Shown here in pieces: positions 52,372-63,923 of a stretch of DNA of 64,000 bases. The position numbers and the translations under genes were made by a program. Position 1 is the stretch's first letter. Each line of letters starts with the position of its first letter. Where the stretch lies: NCBI RefSeq assembly GCF_001661265.1, contig NW_017566994.1, forward strand, positions 620,001 through 684,000, written 5' to 3'. The DNA comes from Saitoella complicata NRRL Y-17804. Its lineage: Eukaryota > Ascomycota > Saitoellomycetes > Saitoellales > Saitoellaceae. The notes below the pieces were generated by a model. That model did not search any database and was not told the origin of the DNA. It saw only the letters and a program-made list of their open reading frames with translations.

Positions 52372-53232
52372 TTTGCCGAGATGACTGGCTGCTGCAGCCG
52401 ATCAACCTGCAGTGTCTTAACCGTTCCGATCAAAGCGTAAAAGGCGTGCGCAACTTTTGTGCACACAGAGGGATAGAGACAGCTGGATGGTGTTCGAGAT
52501 CAGATACCCTTGACCTTCCGTAAACAACACCGCACCGGATTTTTGGTGTTGCGTTCGGTTGTCGGCTGACGATCGGTGTGGCTGGGGCAGCACTGGTGGG
52601 CCACGGCGCGTGTCCCTGGGTTGGTGGGGTGAGACTGGGGAGACTGGGGGGTGGGTGACGTAACAGCAGCGAGGAAACTATACATACAGATGGGACGTAC
52701 TCCCTTCTAGATTCGTGAGGAAGAATATCGATACACTCCACACAGGTGAATGGCCGTGCGCACGTGAGCACCAGCCACGCTCCAACCCCTGGAAAATGGG
52801 AAGCTGCATCACCGCACACGCCGCACAGACCACTGCACTGCACCCCTCCCATCCCCTCCCATCCCCTCCCATCCCCCCCCCNNNNNNNNNNNNNNNNNNN
52901 NNNNNNNNNNNNNNNNNNNNNNNNNNNNNNNNNNNNNNNNNNNNNNNNNNNNNNNNNNNNNNNNNNNNNNNNNNNNNNNNNNNNNNNNNNNNNNNNNNNN
53001 NNNNNNNNNNNNNNNNNNNNNNNNNNNNNNNNNNNNNNNNNNNNNNNNNNNNNNNNNNNNNNNNNNNNNNNNNNNNNNNNNNNNNNNNNNNNNNNNNNNN
53101 NNNNNNNNNNNNNNNNNNNNNNNNNNNNNNNNNNNNNNNNNNNNNNNNNNNNNNNNNNNNNNNNNNNNNNNNNNNNNNNNNNNNNCCCCCCCCGTCTCCA
53201 TCACCGATACATAAACTCCGCAGTCCATCGCA
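52372..53232. promoter_or_regulatory. Divergent intergenic region creB / LSD1-like, with gap
   Basis: This 861-bp interval separates diverging genes and holds both promoters. A C-rich tract with repeated CCCTCCCAT units runs from about 52840 into 304 N, and an 8-C run resumes at 53186. The complementary strand of the tract is G-run-rich, which may explain the unresolved bases. A short leader follows before ATG 53233. Confidence 0.55.
52882..53185. other. Assembly gap (304 N)
   Basis: Undetermined bases lie inside the creB/LSD1-like promoter region, flanked on both sides by poly-C. Confidence 0.99.
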
Positions 53233-56200
53233 ATGGCCGACCACCAAAGTCCAGACAATGCACAGGGAACAGGGAACATGTATGGTATCGAGAACCTTGC
53301 CTCGGCGGCCTTAGCGAGTCGCGTCTCCCAGCCCACGACAACCGCGACGCGACCGGCGCAACAGCAACAGCAACCCCAGCTCGCGACGACGGAGCAGGAG
53401 TTATGGAGTATCTTGCAGCAGCATGATCCGACGCAAACACTGAACGCGACGGCGGCGGCGGCGGCGGCGGCGCAGAGTGCGCAGAGGTCGGGGAGTCAGC
53501 CCGCGACGGCGCAAGTTCCGGCCGTGAGCGCGGCGACGGGGTATCCTGGGTATGGCTACACTGCGGCCGCAGCGGGCTACCAATACGCGAACGCAATGGC
53601 GTACCAACGTCCTCCCGTTCCACCACCACAAGCTGCGCAATACCAACAGTACCAGCAATATCTCTCCTACCCCCAGGCCGCGTACGCGGGCGCACAAACT
53701 GCGTTTCAGCCGTACAGTCCGGATTTCTTTACGCCGAGTCCGGCTGTTGCTGCGCAACAAGCTGTACACACGCCCGCTCCTGGTTCATTCGGGACACCGA
53801 CTCCAGCGACACGGGTTTCGGCACAGCCGACCCGTCAGAGTAAGCGTGTCCGTATCGATCCCTCTCATCTCCGCGAAGAATTGACGGGCGACGATGAGGA
53901 TGAGGACGAGGACGACCTCACCCCCCTCCCCAAACACGAAACAATCCCAGCCCAACCCGCACCTCCGATCCAGCTTGCCCCCGGTGTGCGATTCGTGATG
54001 GGCACCCACCCATCCGCACTCACCGGCCGTCCCAAATCCTGTATTCCAAATATCTTTGCAAAAGACTGGGCCCGCGAATGTGTCGAAGCCGCCATTAACT
54101 CCCGTCTCCCACCCTACGCACTCTCCAAGGACGAATACAACACCTTCAAAGGCGCGATCAATCATGTCCAAGTCACGAATTATCTCAATATTAGGAATGC
54201 GGTGTTGTGGCTCTGGTTAAGGAATCCCCTTTGTCCGGTGAGTAGGGAGGAGGCGTTTGGGGTTTGTAGGGATGATCGGTTCGTGCCGTTGGCGGAGAAG
54301 ATTTTCGAGTATCTCGTCAGAGGGGGTTATATCAATAACGGAGTCATTCCAATTCCTAGCCCGCTGGAGGTTTTGGGACAGGTGCAGCCGGAGCGATCCA
54401 AGTCAGGAAAGGTCGTCGTTGTGGTGGGAAGTGGGATTGCGGGACTCAGTGCTGCACGGCAATTGGAGGGTTTGTTCAAGCATTTCGCGAACAAGTTCCC
54501 GGAGGACGAGGAATTACCCAAAGTCATGGTCGTCGAAGCTCGGTCCCGGATCGGAGGGCGGGTGTATTCGCGTCCGATCAAGGCTGATACGCGGGAGCAG
54601 CTTGATTTGGGTGAGGGAAGGGAGAGTACGGCGGAGATGGGTGCGATGATCGTTACGGGTTTTGACTATGGTAACCCGTTGGGTGTTCTCATCAAGAAAC
54701 AGCTCGCGTTGCCGTATCACCACCTCAGGGAAACGGACTTACATGATGAGACTGGGCAGAAGGTCGATAAAGAGCGGGATGTACGGGTTGAGAGGATGTT
54801 TAACGATGTCCTTGATCGCGCGGCGGGATTCAAGGAGCCGAGGGTGCAACCGAAGTTGGTGGAGGGGAATAAGTGGGATCTGGATTTAGGGCGGGATCCA
54901 TCTTCTGAGGGTGGTAAGACGATTGCGGAGGTGGAGAAGGGGGAGGCGGAGATTCCGCCTATGAGTGCTGGTGTGGAGACGGGTATTTCGACGCCGTCGA
55001 ATGAGAGTGTTTTTGGGGCGGGGTTGGAGAGGATGACCGGGCGCCCGTGGCACGCGACCGGGACGGCGGGAAAGATTCCGCCTATTGAGGCGTTGAGGAG
55101 GATTGGATTCGAGGTTGAGGAGAGGGATGTTGAAACCTTCCAGCCTCGTCCTGCGGATGAACCGACGCTTGGGGATACCATGGACGCTATCCTCCTCGAG
55201 TTCAAGGAGCTCGCGAAGCTCACGCCGGAAGACATGCGGATGGTCAACTGGCATTACGCGAATTTGGAGTATGCTAATGCCGCTAACCTCCGGAAACTGA
55301 GTTTGAAGCATTGGGATCAGGATGATGGGAATGAGTTCCGCGGGGCGCATTCGATGGTTGTCGGGGGGTACGGGCAACTCGCGCGGGCTTTGGCGTTGGC
55401 GCCGGAGAAGTTGGACATTAAGTTGAGGAAGAGCGTACAGACTGTCGTCTATTCGGACGCGCAGACCATGATTAATGGAACGATGTATCAGCAGCCCCCC
55501 GTGAGGGTGATTTGTCATGATGGAGATGTGATTGGGGCTGATGCGGTTATTGTTACCCTTCCGTTGGGGGTGTTGAAGAGTGGGGATGTTGCGTTTGAGC
55601 CGGCGTTGCCGGAGTGGAAGATGGGTGCGATCTCGAGGCTTGGTTTTGGGTTGTTGAATAAGGTCGTGCTTGTTTATGATGAGTGTTTCTGGGATCGGGA
55701 GGCGGATATGGTTGGGGTGTTGAGGGAGCCGGAGAATGGGAAGGATCCGATGAATCAGGAGAGCTATGTGGATGTTAGGGGACGGTTCTACATGTTTTGG
55801 AATTGTTATAGGACTGCTGGGAAACCCGTGTTGGTTGCGCTCATGGCGGGCAATGCGGCGGAGGCGGTGGAGAAGGAGGATGATGATGTACTCATCGAGG
55901 AAGCGACGACGGTGTTGAAGAAGATGCACCCGGGGAAACATGTGCTGCAGCCGCGTGAGTCGATTGTTACTAGATGGAAGAAGGATCCGTATGCGAAGGG
56001 GTCATATTCCTACGTGGGCCCCAAGGCTACGGGTGAGGATTATGATCTTTTGCAGAAGGATGTCGATGGAAGGGTGTACTTTGCTGGTGAGGCTACGTGC
56101 CGGACGCATCCCGCCACCGTCCACGGAGCCTACCTTTCTGGTCTTAAAGCCGCAAAGGAGGTTTTGGAGCACTTTATTGGTCCGATTAACGTGCCGACTG

Positions 56201-56850
56201 ATAAGCATATCGTTGTGCCTACTGAGATCGCGACTGCGATGGCGAAGGTCAAGGTCGAGAGTAGGAGGACGCAGTACAAGGAGAGCTGGACGCAGAAGGC
56301 GAAGAGGCTTAAGCGTGAAAGGGTGCAGGCTGCCGAGGAGGCTTGTGAAGCTGCCTTGGTCGAGAAGTTGGGCGAGAAGCCGATGAAGGCGAAGAGACGG
56401 CCCGCGAACCCTTTCTTGGTTTTCCAGAAGGAGAGCTGGAGTAGGATCAAGGCCGAGGCTGATAGAATTCATCAGGAGCGCACTGGGAACCCGAATGCGA
56501 AGGCTAGTAGGGATGAGATTCGTGCGTTGTTGGGGAAGGCTTGGAGGGATATGAGTCTGGATGAGCAGAAGCCCTACCGCGAGTTTACGGAGTCGAATAA
56601 GGCTGCGAACAGTGGTAGCGTTGCTGATTTCAACAATCAGTTGTTGGAATGGGAGCGTCAGGCTGAGACTTTTAGTAAGACGTTCATGGATGCTGCGTTG
56701 GCTGAGCCGCCGAGTGTGGAGGAGGCAGAGGCGAATAGGATGGCTGCGGAGGAGAAGGCGGAGAGGATGAGGTTGATGGAGGAGAGGAAGAGGTATGCGC
56801 ACTTGTACGGGCCTCAGAGTGATGATGAGGATTACGAGGATGAAGAGTAG
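53233..56850 (+). CDS. LSD1/KDM1-like amine oxidase with SWIRM and HMG box
   Basis: A single exon of 1205 residues. Order: a Gln/Ala/Tyr-rich N-terminus; a SWIRM domain at about 255-375 (FAKDWARECVEAAINSRLPP, YLNIRNAVLWLWLRNP); the FAD dinucleotide fold starting GKVVVVVGSGIAGLSAARQL (GSGIAG at 399-404); an insert of low conservation; GFGLLNKVVLVYDECFW with the Lys used in LSD1 catalysis; and GRVYFAGEATCRTHPATVHGAYLSGL near the FAD-binding end. An HMG box follows at about 1056-1135 (RRPANPFLVFQKESWSRIK ... MSLDEQKPYREF) and a coiled acidic tail. Fungal LSD1 homologues with an HMG box demethylate histone lysines or shape heterochromatin boundaries. It contains no intron despite its length. Confidence 0.95.
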   Translation: MADHQSPDNAQGTGNMYGIENLASAALASRVSQPTTTATRPAQQQQQPQLATTEQELWSILQQHDPTQTLNATAAAAAAAQSAQRSGSQPATAQVPAVSAATGYPGYGYTAAAAGYQYANAMAYQRPPVPPPQAAQYQQYQQYLSYPQAAYAGAQTAFQPYSPDFFTPSPAVAAQQAVHTPAPGSFGTPTPATRVSAQPTRQSKRVRIDPSHLREELTGDDEDEDEDDLTPLPKHETIPAQPAPPIQLAPGVRFVMGTHPSALTGRPKSCIPNIFAKDWARECVEAAINSRLPPYALSKDEYNTFKGAINHVQVTNYLNIRNAVLWLWLRNPLCPVSREEAFGVCRDDRFVPLAEKIFEYLVRGGYINNGVIPIPSPLEVLGQVQPERSKSGKVVVVVGSGIAGLSAARQLEGLFKHFANKFPEDEELPKVMVVEARSRIGGRVYSRPIKADTREQLDLGEGRESTAEMGAMIVTGFDYGNPLGVLIKKQLALPYHHLRETDLHDETGQKVDKERDVRVERMFNDVLDRAAGFKEPRVQPKLVEGNKWDLDLGRDPSSEGGKTIAEVEKGEAEIPPMSAGVETGISTPSNESVFGAGLERMTGRPWHATGTAGKIPPIEALRRIGFEVEERDVETFQPRPADEPTLGDTMDAILLEFKELAKLTPEDMRMVNWHYANLEYANAANLRKLSLKHWDQDDGNEFRGAHSMVVGGYGQLARALALAPEKLDIKLRKSVQTVVYSDAQTMINGTMYQQPPVRVICHDGDVIGADAVIVTLPLGVLKSGDVAFEPALPEWKMGAISRLGFGLLNKVVLVYDECFWDREADMVGVLREPENGKDPMNQESYVDVRGRFYMFWNCYRTAGKPVLVALMAGNAAEAVEKEDDDVLIEEATTVLKKMHPGKHVLQPRESIVTRWKKDPYAKGSYSYVGPKATGEDYDLLQKDVDGRVYFAGEATCRTHPATVHGAYLSGLKAAKEVLEHFIGPINVPTDKHIVVPTEIATAMAKVKVESRRTQYKESWTQKAKRLKRERVQAAEEACEAALVEKLGEKPMKAKRRPANPFLVFQKESWSRIKAEADRIHQERTGNPNAKASRDEIRALLGKAWRDMSLDEQKPYREFTESNKAANSGSVADFNNQLLEWERQAETFSKTFMDAALAEPPSVEEAEANRMAAEEKAERMRLMEERKRYAHLYGPQSDDEDYEDEE

Positions 56851-57280
56851 GAAAACCGGGTTACGGATAGGTGTAAGATTTAAATTGATTCCCATTTACA
56901 CCTTCTTATTCCACAACAGTCCCAATGCTACTTACGCTGGGCGACGCAAGCGCTGTGCTGTGCGTGCCTGGCCATAACTGGAAGAAAAGTCGCCGCTCGG
57001 ATTGCACCGGTTTGCTTTCACCGGCTCTCGACAAGGGCTTCTCCTACAGCCTTTCGATTGAGCATCCGTTGCAGCAGCCTGCAATTGCAAAAGAAGATCA
57101 TTTGGATTGGGCTGTCACTGTCCCTGTTACGTGCTGTATCGCACTCCGAGCTCCTGTCCCAATCGTCACGCACCTGTTGCCGGCAAAGCCTTCTTCCGCG
57201 ATCGCCTTCCCTTGCATACCTAGCCTACCTATACCCTGAGCGTTTGACCGTTTCTTGAACATTGCATTTGTTGTTCTTCG
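56851..57280. promoter_or_regulatory. Intergenic upstream of RRN3
   Basis: 430 bp between tandem genes, with the LSD1-like 3' flank and the RRN3 promoter. No other feature was seen. Confidence 0.4.
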
Positions 57281-59341
57281 ATGGTATCCATCATTCCACG
57301 TACCGAGTCTTCATCATCTACAACTCCAAACCTGGAACTCCCAAACAGCAATGGCGGCACTTCAGCCAGCAAGACGGCGCCAGCCGAGACCGAGACGGAT
57401 GCCAAACTCTCCCAAACTATGTTCTTGGCTTTTGTTAGCAATGCCTTGGATGCGCGTTTGAAGGTTTGTCACCCTTTGTCGTTCTGCTTCTGGTGTCTGA
57501 TTGTTGGAGTGGTGCGCTGACTGTTTTTTGTGAACAGGGAGATTATTCGCCGTTTGAGGATTTGCAGCGGTTGTTTACGGTTAAGCCGACTGCGCCTGAT
57601 GCTCCCTCTAGTTCTCAGCTTCGACAGATCTTGGGAGCTTTGACTAATCACGTCTCGAGGTTGGACTCGTCGGCGAGTATCCTTGTCAGGGCGATTATCG
57701 GATGCCACTGGGCTGGAAGGGATGATCTGTTTGTGGGAGCATACGTGAGGTTTCTGGGGAATCTTGTTTCGGCACATGCTGGATACATTCCGCTGGTTAC
57801 CCACATGCTGGTCCAGCACCTTTCATTGGGTACGTCATTTGGGTCAGCTATGATCTTGAGCACGACTGATCCTGTTCGCAGTACCCATTTCCCTCGGCCG
57901 TCTTCCTAACCATGACCCAGTACCTCGCTCGCTCATCCATGACCGCGCCCACTTCGCCCTCCAATATATCCTCGAGCTTGTCCCGACAGCGACCCCATCC
58001 CTCATGCCAGTCCTCTCTGCCGAATTCCCTCACAAGTCCGAAAACAAACTTGCTCAGGTCACCTACGTCACCAACCTCCTCCGCGTCCTGCAATATGCCC
58101 CCGTCCTTCGTGGCCAAGTCATGAACCTCCTCATCGACAAAATCATCCAGATTGATGTCGAGATCCAGGTGAACTTGGACGAGTTAGACGAAGAGCACGA
58201 AATCCTAGAAGAAGACGTACCAAATGGCATCAGTGACGCGAATTTTATGGCTACGGCTAAGGAGGGTCCACATGCGCAGCTCTTGGCGGAGATTGCGGAG
58301 GCTGATGCGGCTGATTTGGATGAGGATGATGATGAGGATCTGGAGATGAGCGTGCAGAACATCAAGGATATGGTCGACAAGCTCGATTGTATGTTGATGG
58401 TGATGTTTGATTACCTCACTCCGACCTTCCTCAGCGAACCAGCGCTACTCACCCCCGGGGGTATCATGAACTCTGACGCTTTCTCGGATATCTCTTTTGA
58501 GTACCTTCTCCAAGCATTTGACACGACGATTTTGTCGACGTTTAGGTCGAGGTATACGCAGTTTATCATCTTTTGGGCAAGTCAGACGAGTCCGAGGTTT
58601 ATCGATGCGTTCCTCGGTGTCGCGATCGAGCGTGCACTCGATCCCTCCCGACCCCAAATTGCGAGACAAGCTGCGTCAGCATACGTCGCCTCCTTTGTCG
58701 CTCGTGCCAAGAAACTCGATCGCCCCGCCGTTCGAACCGTCGTCGGGATGTTGTGTACCTGGCTACACACCTATATCGAGGACAGGGAGGAGGAATGCGT
58801 CGGTGCTGATGTTGGGAAGTTTGGAGGTTTTTACGCGGTTGTGCAGGCGGTGTTTTACATCTTTTGCTTCAGATGGCGGGAGTTGAAGGGGGATGATGAG
58901 GAGAATGAGGATGTGATGGAGGGTGAGGATGGGGAGACAGATAAGTGGGCTCCTGGGCTCGAGGTGCTTAATCGGGCTATTCTGTCCAGATTCAACCCCC
59001 TCAAGGTGTGCTCGCCTGTCGTCGTTTCCCAGTTCGCGAGGGTTGCGAATCATCTTGGGTTGCTGTACGCCTACTCCGTTATGGAACAAAACCGAAGATT
59101 GGGCGGTGCGGGGAATTACATGAATGCGAATCTGAATAAGGAGGTGGAGAGTTATTTCCCGTTCGATCCGTATCGGTTGAAGAGGAGTCAGGGGTACGTT
59201 AAGGATATGTATGTCGAGTGGCAGAATATCCCGGGGCTGGATGATGAAGAGGACAGCGAGGAGGAGGACGAAGACGAAGACGAAGACGAGGAGAGTGAGG
59301 AGGAGTATGATGAGGATATGGATGAGAGCATGATGGACTGA
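57281..59341 (+). CDS. RRN3: RRN3/TIF-IA RNA polymerase I initiation factor
   Basis: Three exons (57281-57463, 57538-57829, 57882-59341) give 644 residues; phases 0 and 1 close. The N-terminal ~40 residues are Ser/Thr-rich. The HEAT-like body includes YSPFEDLQRLFTV, HLSLVPISLGRLPNHDP at the second junction, FALQYILELVPTATPSLMPV, and DKLDCMLMVMFDYL. The conserved C-terminal half contains LLQAFDTTILSTFRSRYTQF, FWASQTSPRFIDAFLG, RQAASAYVASFVARAKKLD and RFNPLKVCSPVVVSQFA. Rrn3 recruits Pol I to the rDNA promoter core factor and links ribosome synthesis to growth signals. Acidic clusters occur at about 240 and at the C-terminus (DEEDSEEEDEDEDEDEE). Confidence 0.96.
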
Positions 59342-60852
59342 TTTGTCCCCTAAAAAATGAGTCGGGTGTGGTGTGTGGAGTGAGGTCTTTTTGCACATGC
59401 TTTTTTGGTTGGGTATCGGTTATCGTTTTGGCGATTGGAGTTCTTTTGTTTGTTACCTATATCAGGCTTTTTGGCTATCTCGTATCAAGATATCATGATT
59501 GATCCTATACCAGTACCGACGTCCAGCAGCCAGCTCCGGATCACGTCGTCGCGAGGCAGTATCGATCGGCAACGAACGATTCTACATTTGCATAATTACG
59601 TAATTGATATCACGGTTGCAGCCGCGGAGATGGAGCTCTCGGTCGGATGGCATGACCCACGTCGCGTACAGAAACGGATTGCACGATCGTGATATTGATG
59701 GATTCACCCGGCTTATCCGGGTCGCAATCCTGATTATTGTCGGACCACATGCTTTCAAATCCGGAAGCAGGCGTCTCTGGTACCATGTTACCCAAATTGC
59801 AGACTCACGATAAGTCGACGTATGAATTCGAAAATTAAGAGCCGGTGACACAAGCGGACCGATTGCATTGCAATTGAGAGGAGAGGGAAAAAAACCAGTC
59901 GTTGAACTTTCGAAGGTTGTGTGTAGGCGTTAGTGACCGTCCGGCCATGGTTCTCACTGGCATGACTGGGTATCTCATTAAAGCTGTCTAAGCGTGGGCT
60001 GCGGCACACCTCACGAGTTCGCTCTCGGCTCGAATTCCCTGCAGACCCATTTTGATCGTTCGTTACCGACTTCTGGGGCTAATGGCATAAGTGAATTTCC
60101 GGAATTGCCTGGAAAATGCCGTGCTAATCATACCGGGGTTTACGTCACCGTCTCATGGGGGGGTCATCGGGGTACGGCCCGAGGAGATCGGAGGCGGGGA
60201 GGGAGGTAACACTTCTACCAGGAATTAGGCAATGGACCGTCGGAGGAACTGGAGGGGCTCTGATCTTGGGGTTGTTGAGGGTGATTGTAATTGCAATCCC
60301 GGCCGTAATCTGGGCATTTGCTGGGTGAGACGATGTGTCACGTCACTCACGCGCAACGGCCGGTTCGCTCGCAAACACCTCGAGATTGCATACATCTCCA
60401 CTCGAAAGGGTCGAAAGACCTGTCTTGGAACTCTGAAAATGCGTGAAGTCTCAGAAAGCTTAATCAGTTTAACTTGCCTAAGCTCAATTGCAATTGGCTG
60501 ATCAGGAGGGCACACGGTTCTTTCCGCGGGGGGGGTTCCTTCCAAGACGCCCGGATCGTGAACTTTCATCACGGCTTCTGCCGAACCCGACCGACGTCGA
60601 ACGTGTTTCATTAAGATTACGGTTGACAAACTCGGGCATAGAAGGAGGCAGCAAGGGAGTCATCCAAGCAGCCTTTTTGACCGCCCCGCTCTTTTTATTT
60701 CGGTTTACAATATCACATCACATCACTCTAGGCTGAATCCTTGCAAATTGTCTGGCTTGGGGCTTTGGGGACGTCATTCAACAGATCGGATCTCGCCGTG
60801 TCGACTATAAGGTTCGATTGGCCCCTCAAAATCAGATGTGGTAGGACCAAAC
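59342..60852. other. Intergenic, 1.5 kb
   Basis: No credible gene. It contains the RRN3 terminator region and the promoter of the SnoaL-like gene. Scattered short frames have no family signal. Confidence 0.4.
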
Positions 60853-61840
60853 ATGTCCGTTGCTGCCATAAGAATGGGTCCCGCCTTCTCTCACATACCC
60901 GCCGAGTCGACTGAGAGGTCTCGGGCCAATGACCCCAATACATCGCTCGTTCCATCTCTTTTCGATTTGTCTGGCTCCGGTATGGATCAGAACCGCACTT
61001 CGGTCGTCTGAGCTAACGTGTCTGGAACAGCTAGACGTGCTCCTTACCCTTCAACACATACCCCAGATACCCAGCTCAGACCCGATCAAAGTACATCCTC
61101 TTCCTGATCCATCATCACATCATCGGCTAATATCTCCTCCAACAGTTCTAAAACGTAACAAAAGCATCGTCCACCAGTATCTCGAATGGTGGAACTCCCA
61201 AGACGACAACGACGACGTCCTCCTCGATGTCATCCACCCGTCCCACCACTTCCACCACGCCAACTTCTCTGAGGTCGAGGCCGGCATCGGCCCAAACTAT
61301 GTCAAACACATCCGAGATTACTACCACTCCCACTACCAGGAAGCCCGAATAACATCAACCTCAACCCTCGCCGAGAACGATCTCGTGATGGTGATATCAG
61401 CATTAAAAGGAACCCAACACTCAACAGCCGAAGACGGACGCTCGATCGAACGACAAATTACCTTACGACTCGCGCACCGGTATCGACTCCGGGATGGGTT
61501 CATTATCGAGAGTGAATTTTTGGCGGATTGGTTCGAGTTCTTCAAGACGCCGTGGGTGAAGACGGGGATGGGATCGGATTTACCGAGTACGCTGACAAAT
61601 GTTGGAGAGGATGCGAAGCTTTATGCGACGATTTGGCCGGCGGCGGGGACGGTGAGAAATGAGGAGGTGGAGTTTACGCCGCCGAGGGCGGAGGAGAGTG
61701 AGAGTGAGAGTGAGAGTGAGAAAGAGGGGCAGAAGACGCCGACGCCTGAAAGAAATGGTGGTGAAGGAGTAGGAGGAAGAGATGGCGCGCAGCCGACGAG
61801 GAAAAGTATCAGTTTGCAGGATATCATCTGGACAACTTGA
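60853..61840 (+). CDS. SnoaL/NTF2-like domain protein
   Basis: Three exons (60853-60979, 61031-61090, 61146-61840) give 293 residues. Introns of 51 and 55 nt have GT-AG ends and clear branch sites (GAGCTAAC, GGCTAAT). The N-terminal 60 residues are Ser/Pro/Arg-rich. Residues from about 65 (NKSIVHQYLEWWNSQ) form an NTF2/SnoaL-like fold: a helix, HPSHHFHHANFSEVEAG, NYVKHIRDYYHSHY, LVMVISALKGTQ, and a strand end with DGFIIESEFLADWFEFF. Such domains occur in polyketide cyclases, epoxide hydrolase-like enzymes and many fungal proteins with unknown substrates. The C-terminus has an ESESESESE microsatellite-coded run and a charged tail. A single-exon start at 60929 was rejected because it reads through both introns. 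Confidence 0.8.
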
Positions 61841-63707
61841 AATGATGAGCGATAGTGTGTTGTGCGCATGTGGTTAGGACGGAGTGATTATGTTTCTGGG
61901 GTACGGTTCATGGATACACGATCATGGGAGCCTGTGTGAAGTTGTTTGAGTTAGACTCTGGGGGTTTCGTGTCATCGTCAGGTGCTCGGCGATGGCCAAT
62001 GTAATAGACATTTGTACCCTTTGAACTGTGGTGAGTGGTTATTGGCTGTTAACATGTCAAGCGGTGCCGGGGATCCGTACAGGCCCCGTTCGTCAAGATG
62101 CTCCCGACCACCGACACCGTGCGAAACAAGGTCCACTCCCTCCGCTTCACCTTCCGCGTCCCACCCTTTGAATCGCATGTAGAAACGGGTTGACGCAGAA
62201 GGCGTACAACACCATGCGATGAAGTGTCGAAGATTCATTTTCGTAGCTGTTGCGGCACCATTTTAACCTGTCATCGACCGTGCGCTCGCCACCCGGACGT
62301 CACCGGCTGAGCAGGGGCCTTTGACATGCTCGAACTCGGTGACGGCGGGCTGTACGTCGACTAAGGCGAGTTCCAGCGGATCCGTTCAGCAAAACGATGA
62401 AATTTCGAAGTTTCGAAGTGTCGCGAGTTACGTGCGGGTTGGTTGGTTGATGTGATTGTAGTAGGCGAACTTGTTGAGACTTCTCTGTGCAAATGTTAGC
62501 GTGAGCGCGTCCGACTAGCGTGAACGATACCAATCCGGTTTGCCTCGACACTGCCTCGACACTGCCGCCGCGAACAATCCGGTGACCGGAGTAGCCAGAT
62601 GGCCGCGTCGATGCTAGGAGATGCTGCTGATCGAGTTGAAAACTCCTTCAGCAGTTCTTTGACATCCCCTACGACATGCTAGTCAGAACCCCGGTCTCCT
62701 CGACGTGACCGTGCCACGGTGGTTGGCACGGAGGAGAGTTGGACGAGGAGGACTGGGATGGGTATAGAAAAAATCACCCACGCTAACAGTTTGGCCCAGG
62801 CTAATGCTCTCACGCCTAATCCGGTCAGCTGCCCGGACGCGACCAAGGCTGCACTGCTTAGGAAGTGGGAAGTAAGTCTTGCTTTCGAGGCCATGTACAG
62901 AATCTTTTATAAGTTCTATTGATTGGAATGGTTTAAGTCTTTTGAAATCGTTCGAGCAGTGGGTACCATGCGAACCACCATGGACGAACCATGTTAATGA
63001 ATCACGTCTTGCCTTTGATAATGGGAGATGCGCCAGCGTCATTAGGGATTGAAGTGTATGAGATTCATCCCATCACACTGCAGCTGACAGGGTTTAAGGG
63101 AGGAATGTGCTATGTGACATTCAGATGTCACGGTCCGCGGGCACGCATCCACGTCGATGCTCTCACTCTTAACGCGTTATAAGGTTGTTGCATAAATTCC
63201 ATTGCTAGTTCGGTTGCTGCGTTGCACCAGCAAAGCCCTGTGTGTATGTCCGAGAAGCGGTAGTGAAGTTGAGCCGTAAAACTGGAGAAGCAGCTCAGCA
63301 TAGTGTGTATGTTTTGTTCCCACGACATATGGGGCACCCAGTCTTCAGATGCACGGAGAGGTCCCTGTGACTTGGTGAAAACGGACAGCGGATGAGAAAG
63401 TGCGACGACTTCCCGTGACACGGTTGTGGAAGAGACGAGCGATGAAGTATGTGCAGCATATCACTGTAAACCGTGGGAGGAGGTTGTGAAAAACTGGTCA
63501 GGACAATGCGGAAACAATCAAGGAGTGCGCCGGATGATCAGTATGTAAAAGAGGTTTGAAAGAGTGAAAGAGCAAGAGGAGCAGGTTCGAGAGGTCACTG
63601 CCTTCCCTTTAGACTTCTTTGCGGATATCTTACGTCGAAGAACAGGAATCCGAGGACAGCGGAAGAACCAGATTACCTTTTTGCGTCCAGCTTGTCCGCT
63701 GCATGAG
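61841..63707. other. Gene-free stretch at the right edge
   Basis: 1.9 kb with no credible gene on either strand. One TTTAAGGG octamer is at 63093-63100. Near 63564 an open frame without ATG leads into the dispersed repeat. Confidence 0.4.
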
Positions 63708-63923
63708 TACAGTACTGCTGTGTGCAAAATTCTTGACGCGGCGCATTTTACCGCCTATCTGCGCGGGGATAGTTTCATGAACCCCCCCATCTTCATAGAC
63801 AAGGCTTGGGAGGGCGGTTTCAGGGTAGAGGTCGATAGATCAGACTCTTAGGAATCGATAGATGTCCTCGAAACGCGTGTAGTACCGGTTCTCATAGAGT
63901 TGTGACATTATGAAGGATTTCGG
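63708..63923 (+). repeat. Dispersed repeat, right copy (pair with 18127-18341)
   Basis: 216 bp, same orientation and about 90 percent identical to the left copy. Here the repeat lies at the end of an open frame (63564-63851) whose last ~45 residues (from STAVCKILDAAHFTAYL) fall within the repeat. The left copy is not open over the same length. The class and origin are unknown; conservation extends about 70 bp past the stop, so the unit is not purely protein-coding. Confidence 0.85.

Noticed and set aside
52678-53426. Open frames across the 304-base N run upstream of the LSD1-like gene
   Set aside because: Same artefact; flanks are C-rich promoter sequence.
54886-55941. 351-codon minus-strand frame opposite the LSD1-like gene
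   Set aside because: Arg/Pro/His-rich shadow frame without homology signal.
63564-63851. 95-codon open frame ending in the right dispersed repeat
   Set aside because: Begins at GTG with no ATG in frame upstream of the repeat and no recognised domain; kept as part of the repeat description rather than a gene.
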